Source: an uncultured Porphyromonadaceae bacterium (GTDB lineage Bacteria > Bacteroidota > Bacteroidia > Bacteroidales > Muribaculaceae). From it: a stretch of 64,000 bases of DNA. Positions 42,223 to 50,288 of the stretch are shown in pieces. The stretch spans positions 41,640-105,639 of the forward strand of contig UQER01000008.1 of assembly GCA_900540205.1 (NCBI GenBank). Direction: 5' to 3'. The notes beneath the pieces were generated by a model that saw nothing but the letters and a program-made list of their open reading frames with translations, was not told the origin of the DNA and did not search any database. Position 1 is the first letter of the stretch. Each line of letters opens with the position of its first letter. The translations under genes were made by a program, and so were the position numbers.

Positions 42223-43071
42223 TTAACGACCGAATAATCCATAGATTATCTGACCTACCGGCAGCCCTATCCCGACCTTCTTTTTTCCACTGCCGATATT
42301 TACATACGGGGTGGCTATCGGCTCCACCTCGTAATAGTTGCGCGGGCCATGACGTTCCACGGCCTGGCCGCCCACCAAAATACCGAAATGCTCTGAGACC
42401 TTGTAGTTCACATAACCGCCAAATCTGGACACATCGTAATATCCCAGCATGGATGGAGGCATGGGAGAACCGCACGGCATCACAGGCATAGCGTTACGGC
42501 CATAGTAGCTGGCAAAAGCGGTGAACGATAAGGGAGCTGAAATCTGATAAGTTAAACTTCCCTGTACGCCTAATTGACGGATAAGACCGCCATAAAAAGA
42601 GTATTCGTTGACAATGCCGCCAGCATAAAACCGCACATTGCCATTCTGAATCGAAGCCCCCAAAGTGCCGGTGGCTTTATTCATCATACCAGGATAAACA
42701 GCAACGTCAACATCGGCCGATATATGCATGTTATCATTCCCACAAATCATTCCGGGAAATGCGAGCGCCTGCCGGCATGCGGAGAATGTCACAACATTTC
42801 GGGTCAGATATTGGGAAGGAGGAGAATAAAATACATTTGCAGAGGGATAAGGATACAAATAATCACGCCGATAAACACTGTCGTCGAAAATCGAACCGTG
42901 CGGAAGGCTGTCACATTCTGAAAGCTGCGCCATAGGCACATTACGGCAATCCGTGTCGGCAATCATTCCATCATGTGCACATACAACAGCACTATCCGGC
43001 ATCTCTGACTGTGCGGTTGAAGCCATGACGGCAATGCCACAGAACATGAACAAAAGGATACGTTGATTCAT
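42223..43071 (-). CDS. Uncharacterised exported protein, probable outer-membrane beta-barrel
   Basis: The 282-aa protein has a signal peptide (MNQRILLFMFCGIAVMASTA) and a mature part rich in Gly/Tyr/aromatic alternation (LGASIQNGNVRFYAGGIVNEYSF; LSFTAFASYYGRNAMPV), ending in LPVGQIIYGLFGR. This suggests a small barrel. About eight Cys/Met-containing loops lie in the first half. No family was recognised. It is transcribed alone from a -7 box at 43185-43192. Confidence 0.7.
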   Translation of the reverse strand: MNQRILLFMFCGIAVMASTAQSEMPDSAVVCAHDGMIADTDCRNVPMAQLSECDSLPHGSIFDDSVYRRDYLYPYPSANVFYSPPSQYLTRNVVTFSACRQALAFPGMICGNDNMHISADVDVAVYPGMMNKATGTLGASIQNGNVRFYAGGIVNEYSFYGGLIRQLGVQGSLTYQISAPLSFTAFASYYGRNAMPVMPCGSPMPPSMLGYYDVSRFGGYVNYKVSEHFGILVGGQAVERHGPRNYYEVEPIATPYVNIGSGKKKVGIGLPVGQIIYGLFGR

Positions 43072-43184
43072 AACGGCAATATTTAATGGCGTTTGATGGA
43101 GTGAATGTGGTTGCGTTTATATGAAACATAATAGCGAAAGTCGCCAGCAGGGCGGTTCGCGGTGGCGAAGCCAATTATGTAAGC

Positions 43185-43192
43185 CAAATATA
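43185..43192 (-). promoter_or_regulatory. -7 promoter box of the exported-protein gene
   Basis: The minus strand reads TATATTTG about 115 bp before the ATG at 43071, giving a leader of about 105 nt. The rest of 43072-43363 shows nothing else but the divergent MFS promoter. Confidence 0.45.
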
Positions 43193-43306
43193 GCTAAAAT
43201 TCCATACATCAGAATAATTATACCGCAACATCTGCAATATATTTTTCTAATACGCCCGTGATGCTCTGATGAGTCTGCACTCCGATAATAAACGGGAGGA
43301 AGATGT

Positions 43307-43338
43307 ATTGTGGCCGAGAATGCAAATGTGTAACTTTG
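43307..43338 (+). promoter_or_regulatory. Promoter of the MFS transporter gene
   Basis: ATTG at 43307-43310, a 20-bp spacer and TAACTTTG at 43331-43338. The leader is about 20 nt. Confidence 0.55.
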
Positions 43339-43363
43339 CAGTTGCAATTCGCATTTGTGTTTT

Positions 43364-44581
43364 ATGGAGACTTTGGAATCAGAAAAGAAGGTAGCGGCCG
43401 GTTCCACAAAATTATGGAACAGAGAGTACAACAAGGTGATGGTATGCAATTTCCTGCTGTTTTTCGCCTTTTATCTGCTCACCCCTCTGCTTCCGCTATA
43501 TCTCGACCAGCAGTTCGACGCCGACAAGGACATGATCGGCCTGGTGCTTTCCGGCTACGTGGTAGCCACACTGCTTATCAGGCCGTTCAGTGGTTTCATG
43601 GTCGATTCTTTTGACCGCAAAACGGTTCTGACCATCTGTTTTTTCGCTTTCTTCATCTGTTTCACGGGATATGTGGGAGCCGGCACATTGCTTATGTTCG
43701 CCATTGTACGAACGCTGCACGGCATTCCGTTCGGAGCCACAACGGTGGTCAACAGCACCGTGGCCATCGATGTGCTTCCGTCCTCGCGCCGCAACGAGGG
43801 GATCGGGTACTACGGCCTGAGCAACAACCTCGCCATGGCCGTCGCCCCGAGCACCGGCATTTATATCTATAACGTCACCGGCAATTTCATGCTGCTTTTC
43901 TGGATATCGCTGATACTGGCATTCGGAGGCTTCTATTGCGCCACAAGGGTAAAGCTGCCGAAACGCGAGAAAGCGCAGGCCAAACCGGTGCTCAGTCTGG
44001 ACCACTTTTTTCTGGGACGGGCATGGCTGCTGGCCATAAACATCAGCTTCTTCGGGCTGTGCTGGGGTGTGATGAGCAATTACGTGGCCATTTACGGCAA
44101 GCAGCAGCTTGGCATCACCGACGGAACGGGGATATTTTTCATGCTGCTCTCGGCCGGACTTATCGTTTCGCGGCTCTTTGGCTCGAAGAGTCTCAGAAAA
44201 GGTAAGATGACTTTGAATGCCACGGTGGGCGTGCTGCTCTCACTGATAGGCTATTCCCTTTTCGCATTTGTACCGACGCAATGGAGCTTCTATCTGTCGG
44301 CCCTCCTGATCGGGCTTGGCAACGGCCAGATGTATCCGGCGTTTCTGAACATGTTTATAAAAGTGGCGCGGCACGACCAGCGCGGCACTGCCAATTCGTC
44401 GATCCTGATTTCATGGGACCTTGGAATGGGCATAGGCATCCTTCTTGGCGGTGTGATTGCCGAGAACCTCGGATTCTCGGCCGCGTTCCACACCGTGGCT
44501 TTCATGCAGGCTGCCGGAGCGCTCCTTTTCATCCTTGCCACAGGCCGCTTCTTCCAGCGCCGCCGCCTCAACGAAAACTGA
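43364..44581 (+). CDS. Major facilitator superfamily transporter
   Basis: The 405-aa protein has about twelve hydrophobic segments in two halves. The MFS loop-2/3 signature is GFMVDSFDRKTVL (GxxxDRxxRKxxL type), and the motif-5-like GAATTVVNSTVAIDVLPSSRRNEGIGYY region is of the drug/H+ antiporter (DHA1) kind. The central loop is short and basic. The substrate is unknown; sugar or drug efflux are options. The ATG at 43364 follows the promoter by about 25 bp; a TTG at 43355 is in frame but less likely. Confidence 0.85.
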   Translation: METLESEKKVAAGSTKLWNREYNKVMVCNFLLFFAFYLLTPLLPLYLDQQFDADKDMIGLVLSGYVVATLLIRPFSGFMVDSFDRKTVLTICFFAFFICFTGYVGAGTLLMFAIVRTLHGIPFGATTVVNSTVAIDVLPSSRRNEGIGYYGLSNNLAMAVAPSTGIYIYNVTGNFMLLFWISLILAFGGFYCATRVKLPKREKAQAKPVLSLDHFFLGRAWLLAINISFFGLCWGVMSNYVAIYGKQQLGITDGTGIFFMLLSAGLIVSRLFGSKSLRKGKMTLNATVGVLLSLIGYSLFAFVPTQWSFYLSALLIGLGNGQMYPAFLNMFIKVARHDQRGTANSSILISWDLGMGIGILLGGVIAENLGFSAAFHTVAFMQAAGALLFILATGRFFQRRRLNEN

Positions 44582-44611
44582 AATACCACACCGGTTCATC
44601 TCAATCACAAC

Positions 44612-44643
44612 AAAGTGCCCTCCGGCATACCGGAGGACACTTC
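44612..44643 (+). terminator. Probable terminator after the MFS gene
   Basis: A near-perfect hairpin (AAGTGCCCTCCGG with CCGGAGGACACTT, loop CATA). The T-rich tract begins 7 nt later, so termination efficiency is uncertain. Confidence 0.5.
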
Positions 44644-44685
44644 GTGTCATTTATTTAAAAATTTTAGAAAATATTTGACAAAATG

Positions 44686-44717
44686 TTTGCAAAATAAAAA
44701 CAAACGCCCTATCTTTG
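44686..44717 (+). promoter_or_regulatory. Strong consensus promoter of a non-coding unit
   Basis: TTTG at 44686-44689, exactly 20 bp, then TATCTTTG at 44710-44717. This is the best full -33/-7 match in the window, yet no protein gene follows before the terminator at 44927-44967. Confidence 0.75.
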
Positions 44718-44722
44718 CCACA

Positions 44723-44967
44723 CATCACCGCAACATAGCGGCAATTCGATTAATGCGTAATTAAACTTTACAACAGATTTTAACTACAACCTTTTTAGAT
44801 TTTAACTGCAACAATTTATGATATTATCGATTCCTTAATTCAATTACGCAACCGCCATCTGTGGCGGCAGAAACATTCATTCAATATCCTGTGGATGAAT
44901 TCTCTTCATCTGATTTTAATATTCCCGGAGAAGGAGACTATCGGTTAGCCTCCTTCTCCATTTTTAT
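44723..44967 (+). ncRNA. Candidate structured small RNA (about 245 nt)
   Basis: Promoter and terminator bracket about 245 nt without a usable reading frame; the only ATGs open 3- and 6-codon frames. Possible stems: CCGC/GCGG at 44728-44731/44738-44741; TGCGTAATT/AATTACGCA at 44754-44762/44842-44850, closing a large domain; CCGCC/GGCGG at 44852-44856/44863-44867; GATGAA/TTCATC at 44894-44899/44905-44910; then the terminator hairpin. A 6S-like or other regulatory RNA is possible; no family was recognised. Confidence 0.5.
44927..44967 (+). terminator. Rho-independent terminator of the candidate RNA
   Basis: A perfect 10-bp stem (GGAGAAGGAG at 44927-44936 with CTCCTTCTCC at 44950-44959) is followed by ATTTTTAT. 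Confidence 0.85.
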
Positions 44968-45323
44968 CTGCTCTCCCCCCATTTTCCGCATCTGCCAGTC
45001 CGGGCTTGGCTGCAACTGCCCACATCAGCGTCTCGGGGCAAAGCTGCGTCAGGGTGCTGAAAACAGTCATATGAAGTCGTGTGACAATTCATAGCAATTG
45101 CACAAATAAAGCTTTCATGTGCAATCCTTATTCCACGTACCACAGAAAAGGTATAACCCAAACCGCCCAAAATATAACAAACTGTAAGTTCAGTAAAAAT
45201 ATAAGCTTGAAAAATTGCACAATTTTCACACCAAAAACATAAAAATATCGCTAATTTTCCACCACAAAATTGCATGCGTTCAAAAAAGAATGCTTATTTT
45301 TGCAAAAACTCAATTTAATTGCC
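44968..45323. other. Intergenic region ahead of ptb
   Basis: About 355 bp without a supported gene; open frames here lack a plausible start or composition. The second half is very AT-rich. The only element seen is a TATTTTTG -7 box at 45295-45302 for ptb, which is spaced 22 bp from an ATTG. Confidence 0.5.
45295..45302 (+). promoter_or_regulatory. -7 promoter box of ptb
   Basis: TATTTTTG matches TAnnTTTG, 22 bp before the ATG at 45324. Confidence 0.5.
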
Positions 45324-46247
45324 ATGGAATTTACACAAGACTTTGAAACTTTGGTGAAACGTCTCCAGCAGGAATCGGCATGCGGCACAGTTGCCGTTGT
45401 ATGCCCCTACGACGAGGGTACTTTAGAAGCCATCCAACGCGCCATCGACCTCAATCTCACCCGCTTCGTGCTGGTTGGCGAAAGCGCAAAACTGGCTGCG
45501 CTGCCCAAATCGGTTCTTGACAGCGACCGTGTGAAATGCGTTGAAGCCGACAGCGATGCGGAAGCTGCGGCCAAATGTGTGGAGATGGCCCGCAACAAAG
45601 AAGTCGACGTGTTGATGAAAGGCCTGATCGGCACCGACGTGCTGCTGAAAGCCGTGCTGAACAAAGAGCATGGCATCCTGCCTCAGGGAAATGTGCTTAC
45701 CCACCTCACGGCCGCACAGATTCCCGGCTATCACAAACTGCTGTTCTTCTCGGATGTGGCCGTAATACCCTATCCCACCATAGAGCAGCGTCGTGCCATT
45801 CTGGACTACGACCTTGCCACCCTGCGCCGCATGGGCATCGACACCCCAAACGTGGCACTCATTCATTTCACCGAAAAGGTCAACCCAAAATTCCCCAACT
45901 CCACCGACTATGCCCAGCTCATCGACGAGGCCGCGCACGGACGTTTCGGCAACGTTGAAATGGGCGGCCCAATGGACGTGAAGACGGCCTGCGACGCCCA
46001 CAGCGCACAGGTGAAGGGGATAAAGAGCGGCGTTTGCGGCAATGCCGACCTTGTGATATTCCCCAACATCGAATCCGGCAACACCTTCTATAAGGCAATC
46101 ACGCTCTTTGCCGGCGCCATCGTGGCCGGCATGCTGCAGGGCGCTGCCGCACCCGTAATCCTCCCATCCCGCAGCGACAGCGGCACATCCAAGTTCTACA
46201 GTATTGTGATGGCCACTCTCGACGCTCTGGCCAAGGCCAAAGGTTAA
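45324..46247 (+). CDS. ptb: Phosphate butyryltransferase (phosphotransacylase)
   Basis: Converts an acyl-CoA (butyryl- or branched-chain) plus phosphate to acyl-phosphate and CoA. The 307-aa protein belongs to the Pta/Ptb fold: VDVLMKGLIGTDVLLKAVLN near 95, HLTAAQIPGYHKLLFFSDVAV, the GGPMDVKTACDAHSAQVKGI region and FPNIESGNTFYKAI. The length fits Ptb rather than long acetyl-type Pta. The frame is open to 45270, but the ATG at 45324 starts the usual N-terminus just after the promoter. The butyrate kinase gene follows 86 bp later. Confidence 0.88.
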   Translation: MEFTQDFETLVKRLQQESACGTVAVVCPYDEGTLEAIQRAIDLNLTRFVLVGESAKLAALPKSVLDSDRVKCVEADSDAEAAAKCVEMARNKEVDVLMKGLIGTDVLLKAVLNKEHGILPQGNVLTHLTAAQIPGYHKLLFFSDVAVIPYPTIEQRRAILDYDLATLRRMGIDTPNVALIHFTEKVNPKFPNSTDYAQLIDEAAHGRFGNVEMGGPMDVKTACDAHSAQVKGIKSGVCGNADLVIFPNIESGNTFYKAITLFAGAIVAGMLQGAAAPVILPSRSDSGTSKFYSIVMATLDALAKAKG

Positions 46248-46333
46248 GCCACCTTATGGCCGCGGTGGTCACAGCGCGACACCCGACACATTCCTCTCAT
46301 CTCACCTCATCTTCAAATCACCGACTATAGCTC

Positions 46334-47458
46334 ATGAAAAAAATACTTGCAGTCAACCCCGGATCAACATCCACGAAAATTGCCGTGTTCCACGACGACG
46401 AAAAAGTGTTTGCAACAACCATCCGCCACAGTGTCGACGATCTTGAACCCTATCCCAAAGTCATCGACCAGTTTGACTTCCGCAAAAATCTCATACTCTC
46501 CACCCTGGCCGAAAACAACATCCCGGTAGAATTTGACGCCGTGGTAGGCCGTGGCGGACTGCTGCGCCCCATACCCGGAGGCGTGTATGAAGTGAACGAC
46601 GCCATGGTGGCCGACATCAGGAAGGTACGCCGCAGCCATGCGTGCAATCTCGGTTGCCTCATCGCCCGCGACATTGCCGACGAAGTGGGCTGCAAATCAT
46701 ATATCGCCGACCCCGGCATTGTCGATGAACTTGACGAGGTGGCCCGCATCACAGGTTCGCCCCTCATGCCGCGCATCACCACCTGGCACGCCCTCAACCA
46801 GCGCGCCATCGGCCGCCGATATGCAGCCGAACTGTCAGCCAGGAATCCGGAGCACCCCGTGCGCTACGAGGACCTCAACCTCATCATCGTGCACCTCGGC
46901 GGCGGCATCTCGATCGGCGCACACAAGCATGGCCGTGCTGTCGACGTGAACAACGCATTCGATGGCGAAGGCCCCTTCTCGCCCGAACGTGCCGGCACGC
47001 TCCCCTCGGGCGCGCTCATCGACCTCTGTTTCTCCGGACGCTACACCAAGGACGAACTGAAAAAACGCATCAGCGGCAAAGCCGGTCTGGCCATTCACCT
47101 CGGCTCCACGCATATCCCCGACATCGTGGCACGCATTGAAAACGGCGACGACTACGCCCGTCTGGTCATCGATGCCATGATCTATCAGATAGCCAAGCAC
47201 ATCGCCGCCCTCACCCCCGTGTTCCGCGGCAAGGTGGACGCAGTGCTGATTACCGGCGGAATAGCCTATTCCGACTATATCATCTCACGCCTGCTCCCGC
47301 AGATCGATTTCATCGCTCCGGTGGAAGTATTCCCCGGCGAGGACGAACTCGAGGCGCTTGCCCTCAACGCCCTCGGCGCCCTCAACGGAACCATCCCCGT
47401 AAACACCTACGTTCAAAAAAAAACTACACACCCAACCCTTGAGCCTCAGCTTAACTGA
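46334..47458 (+). CDS. buk: Butyrate kinase (acetokinase family)
   Basis: Makes ATP and a carboxylic acid from an acyl-phosphate. The 374-aa protein shows the ASKHA-fold start LAVNPGSTSTKIAVF and the VVGRGGLLRPIPGGVYEVN motif typical of butyrate kinase. Further on are HLGGGISIGAHKHGRAVDVNNA and VLITGGIAYSDYI. With ptb it forms a substrate-level phosphorylation pair. In Bacteroidales the true substrate may be isobutyryl- or isovaleryl-CoA from amino-acid breakdown; the sequence does not decide. Confidence 0.94.
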   Translation: MKKILAVNPGSTSTKIAVFHDDEKVFATTIRHSVDDLEPYPKVIDQFDFRKNLILSTLAENNIPVEFDAVVGRGGLLRPIPGGVYEVNDAMVADIRKVRRSHACNLGCLIARDIADEVGCKSYIADPGIVDELDEVARITGSPLMPRITTWHALNQRAIGRRYAAELSARNPEHPVRYEDLNLIIVHLGGGISIGAHKHGRAVDVNNAFDGEGPFSPERAGTLPSGALIDLCFSGRYTKDELKKRISGKAGLAIHLGSTHIPDIVARIENGDDYARLVIDAMIYQIAKHIAALTPVFRGKVDAVLITGGIAYSDYIISRLLPQIDFIAPVEVFPGEDELEALALNALGALNGTIPVNTYVQKKTTHPTLEPQLN

Positions 47459-47502
47459 CTGCCACCGGAGTCACGCTCCCAGGCCAAGGCATATGCAGAT
47501 CA

Positions 47503-48285
47503 ATGATTACACCACATAACCAACTGATCAACAAAATAGTGGACATCGGACGAGCCAAAACCTCAATGGGTTTTGGCCGTCTGGCTATATTGTCAGTCAT
47601 GGCCGGTGCGTTCATAGCGCTCGGCGGCATCCTTTCTGTCACCGCAGGCTACGGCTTCCCCGCCATATCGGCCTGCAATCCGGCCATACAGAAACTTTTC
47701 AGTGCACTGGCATTCCCTGTGGGACTGTTTCTCATCGTCCTGCTCGGAGCCGAACTGTTCACCGGCAATAACGCCGTCCTCATCCCCGGCTGCGCCTCGC
47801 GCCGTTTCGGGTTCGGAGCCGTAGTGCGGAACTGGACACTGGTGTGGATTTTCAACTTCGTCGGTGCACTCGCATTCACCTATCTGTTTGTCTACCGGTC
47901 CGGCCTTACCGCCGCGGAGCCCTACCGCTCGGCCGTCATAAGCATAGCGCAGGCGAAAGTGCAGCTGCCGCTGCTCACCATGATTCTCAAAGGGATAGCC
48001 GCCAACTGGTGCGTGTGCATGGCCGTGTGGATCGGCCTGATGGTCGACACCCTTCCCGCCAAATTCCTTGCATGCTGGATTCCGGTCGGCACATTCGTCG
48101 CCCTTGGCTACGAGCACAGCATCGCCAACATGTTCTTCATACCCGCTGGCATGCTTGAAGGCGCCGATGTCACTGTGGCACAACTTTTCGGCAACCTCCT
48201 CCCCGTCACCCTCGGCAACATCATCGGGGGCGCCATCCCAGTCGGCTTCGCCTACCACCGCCTCCACTCCACCCCTTCTAAATAA
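47503..48285 (+). CDS. Formate/nitrite (FNT) family channel
   Basis: The 260-aa protein has six membrane helices. The family signatures are visible: AILSVMAGAFIALGGIL near residue 28, GAELFTGNN in the second re-entrant helix, KGIAANWCVCMAVW, GYEHSIANMFFIPAG with the central-pore His, and NLLPVTLGNIIGGA. FNT channels pass formate, nitrite, hydrosulfide or short-chain acids. It starts 45 bp after buk, and the linkage suggests export of a fermentation acid. Confidence 0.93.
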   Translation: MITPHNQLINKIVDIGRAKTSMGFGRLAILSVMAGAFIALGGILSVTAGYGFPAISACNPAIQKLFSALAFPVGLFLIVLLGAELFTGNNAVLIPGCASRRFGFGAVVRNWTLVWIFNFVGALAFTYLFVYRSGLTAAEPYRSAVISIAQAKVQLPLLTMILKGIAANWCVCMAVWIGLMVDTLPAKFLACWIPVGTFVALGYEHSIANMFFIPAGMLEGADVTVAQLFGNLLPVTLGNIIGGAIPVGFAYHRLHSTPSK

Positions 48286-48457
48286 ATCCAAGCCCAGATT
48301 GTGAAATAAACTCGCCACCCTACAAAAAAATTCATCCACTTGTAGCAAGCCATCCGATTGCGCAACTGCAAAATGGTACTCTCCAAGCATTTGGAAAGAA
48401 ATTCTGTAAGAAACTGCCTGGGGTCTCAAGATTGATGTGCAAAAAACGTCCGCAATA

Positions 48458-48489
48458 CTTGCACATGTCAAAACTAATACCTACCTTTG
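48458..48489 (+). promoter_or_regulatory. Promoter of tRNA-Glu
   Basis: CTTG at 48458-48461, a 20-bp spacer and TACCTTTG at 48482-48489, about 40 bp ahead of the mature tRNA 5' end. Confidence 0.65.
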
Positions 48490-48529
48490 CATCGTCGAAA
48501 GGGAAAGAGACCCCTGCCAGACATAAAAT

Positions 48530-48602
48530 GGCGATTTAGTGTAGTGGCCTAGCACGCCACCCTCTCACGGTGGAGACCCGGGTTCGATTCCCGGATTCGC
48601 TA
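48530..48602 (+). tRNA. tRNA-Glu (anticodon CUC)
   Basis: A 73-nt cloverleaf. The anticodon stem CCACC/GGTGG encloses the loop CTCTCAC with anticodon CTC. The T arm is CCCGGGTTCGATTCCCGG and the discriminator is A. The acceptor stem has a G-U at the first pair and a U-U mismatch at the sixth. CCA is not encoded. A rho-independent terminator follows 8 bp later. Confidence 0.9.
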
Positions 48603-48610
48603 CACAACCA

Positions 48611-48642
48611 AACCGGAGCTGCCTCACAGCTCCGGTTTTTTT
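48611..48642 (+). terminator. Rho-independent terminator after tRNA-Glu
   Basis: A perfect 11-bp stem (AACCGGAGCTG at 48611-48621 with its complement at 48627-48637), loop CCTCA, and a run of seven T residues. Confidence 0.93.
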
Positions 48643-48725
48643 ATATTCCACTTTTACATTGCCAATCATGACACCAGTTCCATTAAAGGATATCTGAATG
48701 AAACCGATCAATGAAATTTTATGTG

Positions 48726-48767
48726 CCCAACTATATACTTTAAGATACCTATATACTTTAAGATACC
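48726..48767. repeat. Left inverted repeat of the AT-rich segment (two tandem units)
   Basis: CCCAACTATATACTTTAAGA... at 48726-48749 is the exact reverse complement of 52151-52174. An 18-nt core (CTATATACTTTAAGATAC) is repeated in tandem at 48731-48748 and 48749-48766. The core occurs nowhere else that I could see in the window. Confidence 0.85.
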
Positions 48768-48778
48768 AAACATAAAAT

Positions 48779-48808
48779 AACCTCGACATTCTTGCGAGTG
48801 CCGAGGTT
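48779..48808 (-). terminator. Terminator of the 48.8-49.1 kb ORF
   Basis: A hairpin with stem AACCTCG/CGAGGTT and an inner CA/TG extension. On minus it is followed by ATTTTATG. Its inner part (TTCTTGCGAG) nearly matches that of the terminator at 51811-51845, so both hairpins at the edges of the segment are related. Confidence 0.6.
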
Positions 48809-48822
48809 CTCTTTGTCCTAAT

Positions 48823-49185
48823 TTATCGTTCTACGTAATCTCCATGATACACTGGTCCGACTTTCGGATTTATCAGCATATACTCTATGTTGGGATATCG
48901 TTGGTCTGCCTCTACAAGTTTACTAATGTGCAAGAATCGTTCTCTTGGTAGATACAAATCCATGTAATTCAGTTTATCCGACAATGTTAGTTCTGCAATC
49001 TCTTCATCCGTCTTTGTTCGGGCGATGTCTTTATATAGTTTGTCGGGAAAGTTAACGAAGAATTTCCAAGTATAATGACTATCTGCGTCTGACGGGTCGT
49101 GAACAAAGTTGCTATCTCGTCCAAACTGTTTGTGTATCAACTTGGTTTCCCAATTGTTATCTTTATTGGCTTTATTTAATATCTT
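48823..49185 (-). pseudogene. Truncated-looking ORF of unknown family
   Basis: On minus the frame is open from a TAA at 49186-49188 down to the TAA at 48823. It has no ATG near its start; the first possible start is the TTG at 49140 (about 105 residues). The peptide has normal protein-like composition (WKFFVNFPDKLYKDI; LNYMDLYLPRERFLH; KVGPVYHGDY), and similar composition continues upstream of the TTG. It is probably the 3' remnant of a gene cut by the insertion or deletion that formed this segment. A terminator follows. The codon use and GC differ from core genes. Confidence 0.45.
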
Positions 49186-49327
49186 TTAATTATTGCGATT
49201 GTTCCAACGACAAACCTTGGATATTCTTGATTTTCAAGTTATTATAAAATTGATTATATTTAATAATACAAATAAAGGACTAAAATGAGATAATCGAAAA
49301 CGTATTACTCGCCCAAATCAAAGGGCT

Positions 49328-50260
49328 ATGCAAAAATTTAAGTCGGTAAAAGACATCCTAAGGACGCTACATGATGAGAAATCATGCCGCGAATTCTTGG
49401 AGGATATAAGGTGGAGCGGAACACCAAAATGTCCACATTGTGACACAGAGTCCGCCACTCATTATCGACTGACAAGGAACGGGGAATTTCATGGCAAATA
49501 TAAGTGCCGACATTGTCGCAAGACATTCACAGTTACAGTTGGTACTATGTTCGAGGGAACTCACATACCATTATACGATTGGTTTTATGCAATAATCCAA
49601 TTCCTAACGCATACAAAAGGAATAAGCAGCGTGCAGCTATCAAAAGACCTCGGAATAACACAAAAGACGGCGTGGTCTATGTTGCATAAGATTCGATGCA
49701 ACCTTATGGAAGACCCATTGAACCTTATAGATTCATTTAACGGAGTTGTTCAGGTAGATGAAACCTATGTTGGAGGAAAGACAAAAGGTAAGATTTGGCA
49801 AAATCAAGGGCGAAGTCTCAAACAGAAAGTGCCAGTAGTTGGATTGCTTACAGAGGAAAAGGTTGCTGCTTTCGTTACAGAGAATGTAAGTGCGAACACA
49901 TTACAAGGCATTATCTGCGCATTGGTAGTCCCTGGTTCTATCGTTGTAACTGATGGTCTTAAAAGTTATACAGGTTTAGCAGAGTTATATCGGCATGAAG
50001 TTGTAGAACATAACAAAGGTAGTTATAAAAATAAGCAAGGCTTCCATACTAACGGCATTGAAGGATTTTGGTCTCAATTCAAACGAGGATTGAAAAGTAC
50101 ATATCACTCAGTTAGTCGCAAGTATTTACAGCGTTATTGCAACGAGTTCGCATTTAGATATGGCAATCGCACATTGCATCCGGTAATGGTATTAATAAAA
50201 TTTCTGCAACCGGACACTTCACATATAAAACGAGAAATTCTCATCGGCGATACTGCCTAA
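49328..50260 (+). CDS. IS1595-family transposase (ISXO2-like)
   Basis: DDE-type transposase, 310 aa. An N-terminal zinc ribbon (CPHC near 35 and CRHC near 57) precedes an ISXO2-type catalytic domain. The acidic residues lie in VQVDETYVGGK, VVTDGLKSY and HTNGIEGFWSQFKRG, matching the DDNE set of IS1595. The frame looks intact. No short terminal inverted repeats or 8-bp target duplication were found close to it; the 24-bp inverted repeat at 48726/52174 may mark a larger unit with passenger genes, as known for some IS1595 elements. The sequence is AT-rich compared with neighbours. Confidence 0.93.
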   Translation: MQKFKSVKDILRTLHDEKSCREFLEDIRWSGTPKCPHCDTESATHYRLTRNGEFHGKYKCRHCRKTFTVTVGTMFEGTHIPLYDWFYAIIQFLTHTKGISSVQLSKDLGITQKTAWSMLHKIRCNLMEDPLNLIDSFNGVVQVDETYVGGKTKGKIWQNQGRSLKQKVPVVGLLTEEKVAAFVTENVSANTLQGIICALVVPGSIVVTDGLKSYTGLAELYRHEVVEHNKGSYKNKQGFHTNGIEGFWSQFKRGLKSTYHSVSRKYLQRYCNEFAFRYGNRTLHPVMVLIKFLQPDTSHIKREILIGDTA

Positions 50261-50275
50261 TTCATAGAAAATTAG

Positions 50276-50283
50276 TATATTTG
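50276..50283 (+). promoter_or_regulatory. -7 promoter box after the transposase
   Basis: TATATTTG just past the transposase stop. It would start a transcript near 50289 that covers the structured region and the lipoprotein gene. Confidence 0.55.
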
Positions 50284-50288
50284 CATGT

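Noticed and set aside
44861..45094. GTG-started 77-codon frame across the terminator at 44.93 kb
   Set aside because: It would have to read through a strong terminator hairpin; composition is not protein-like.
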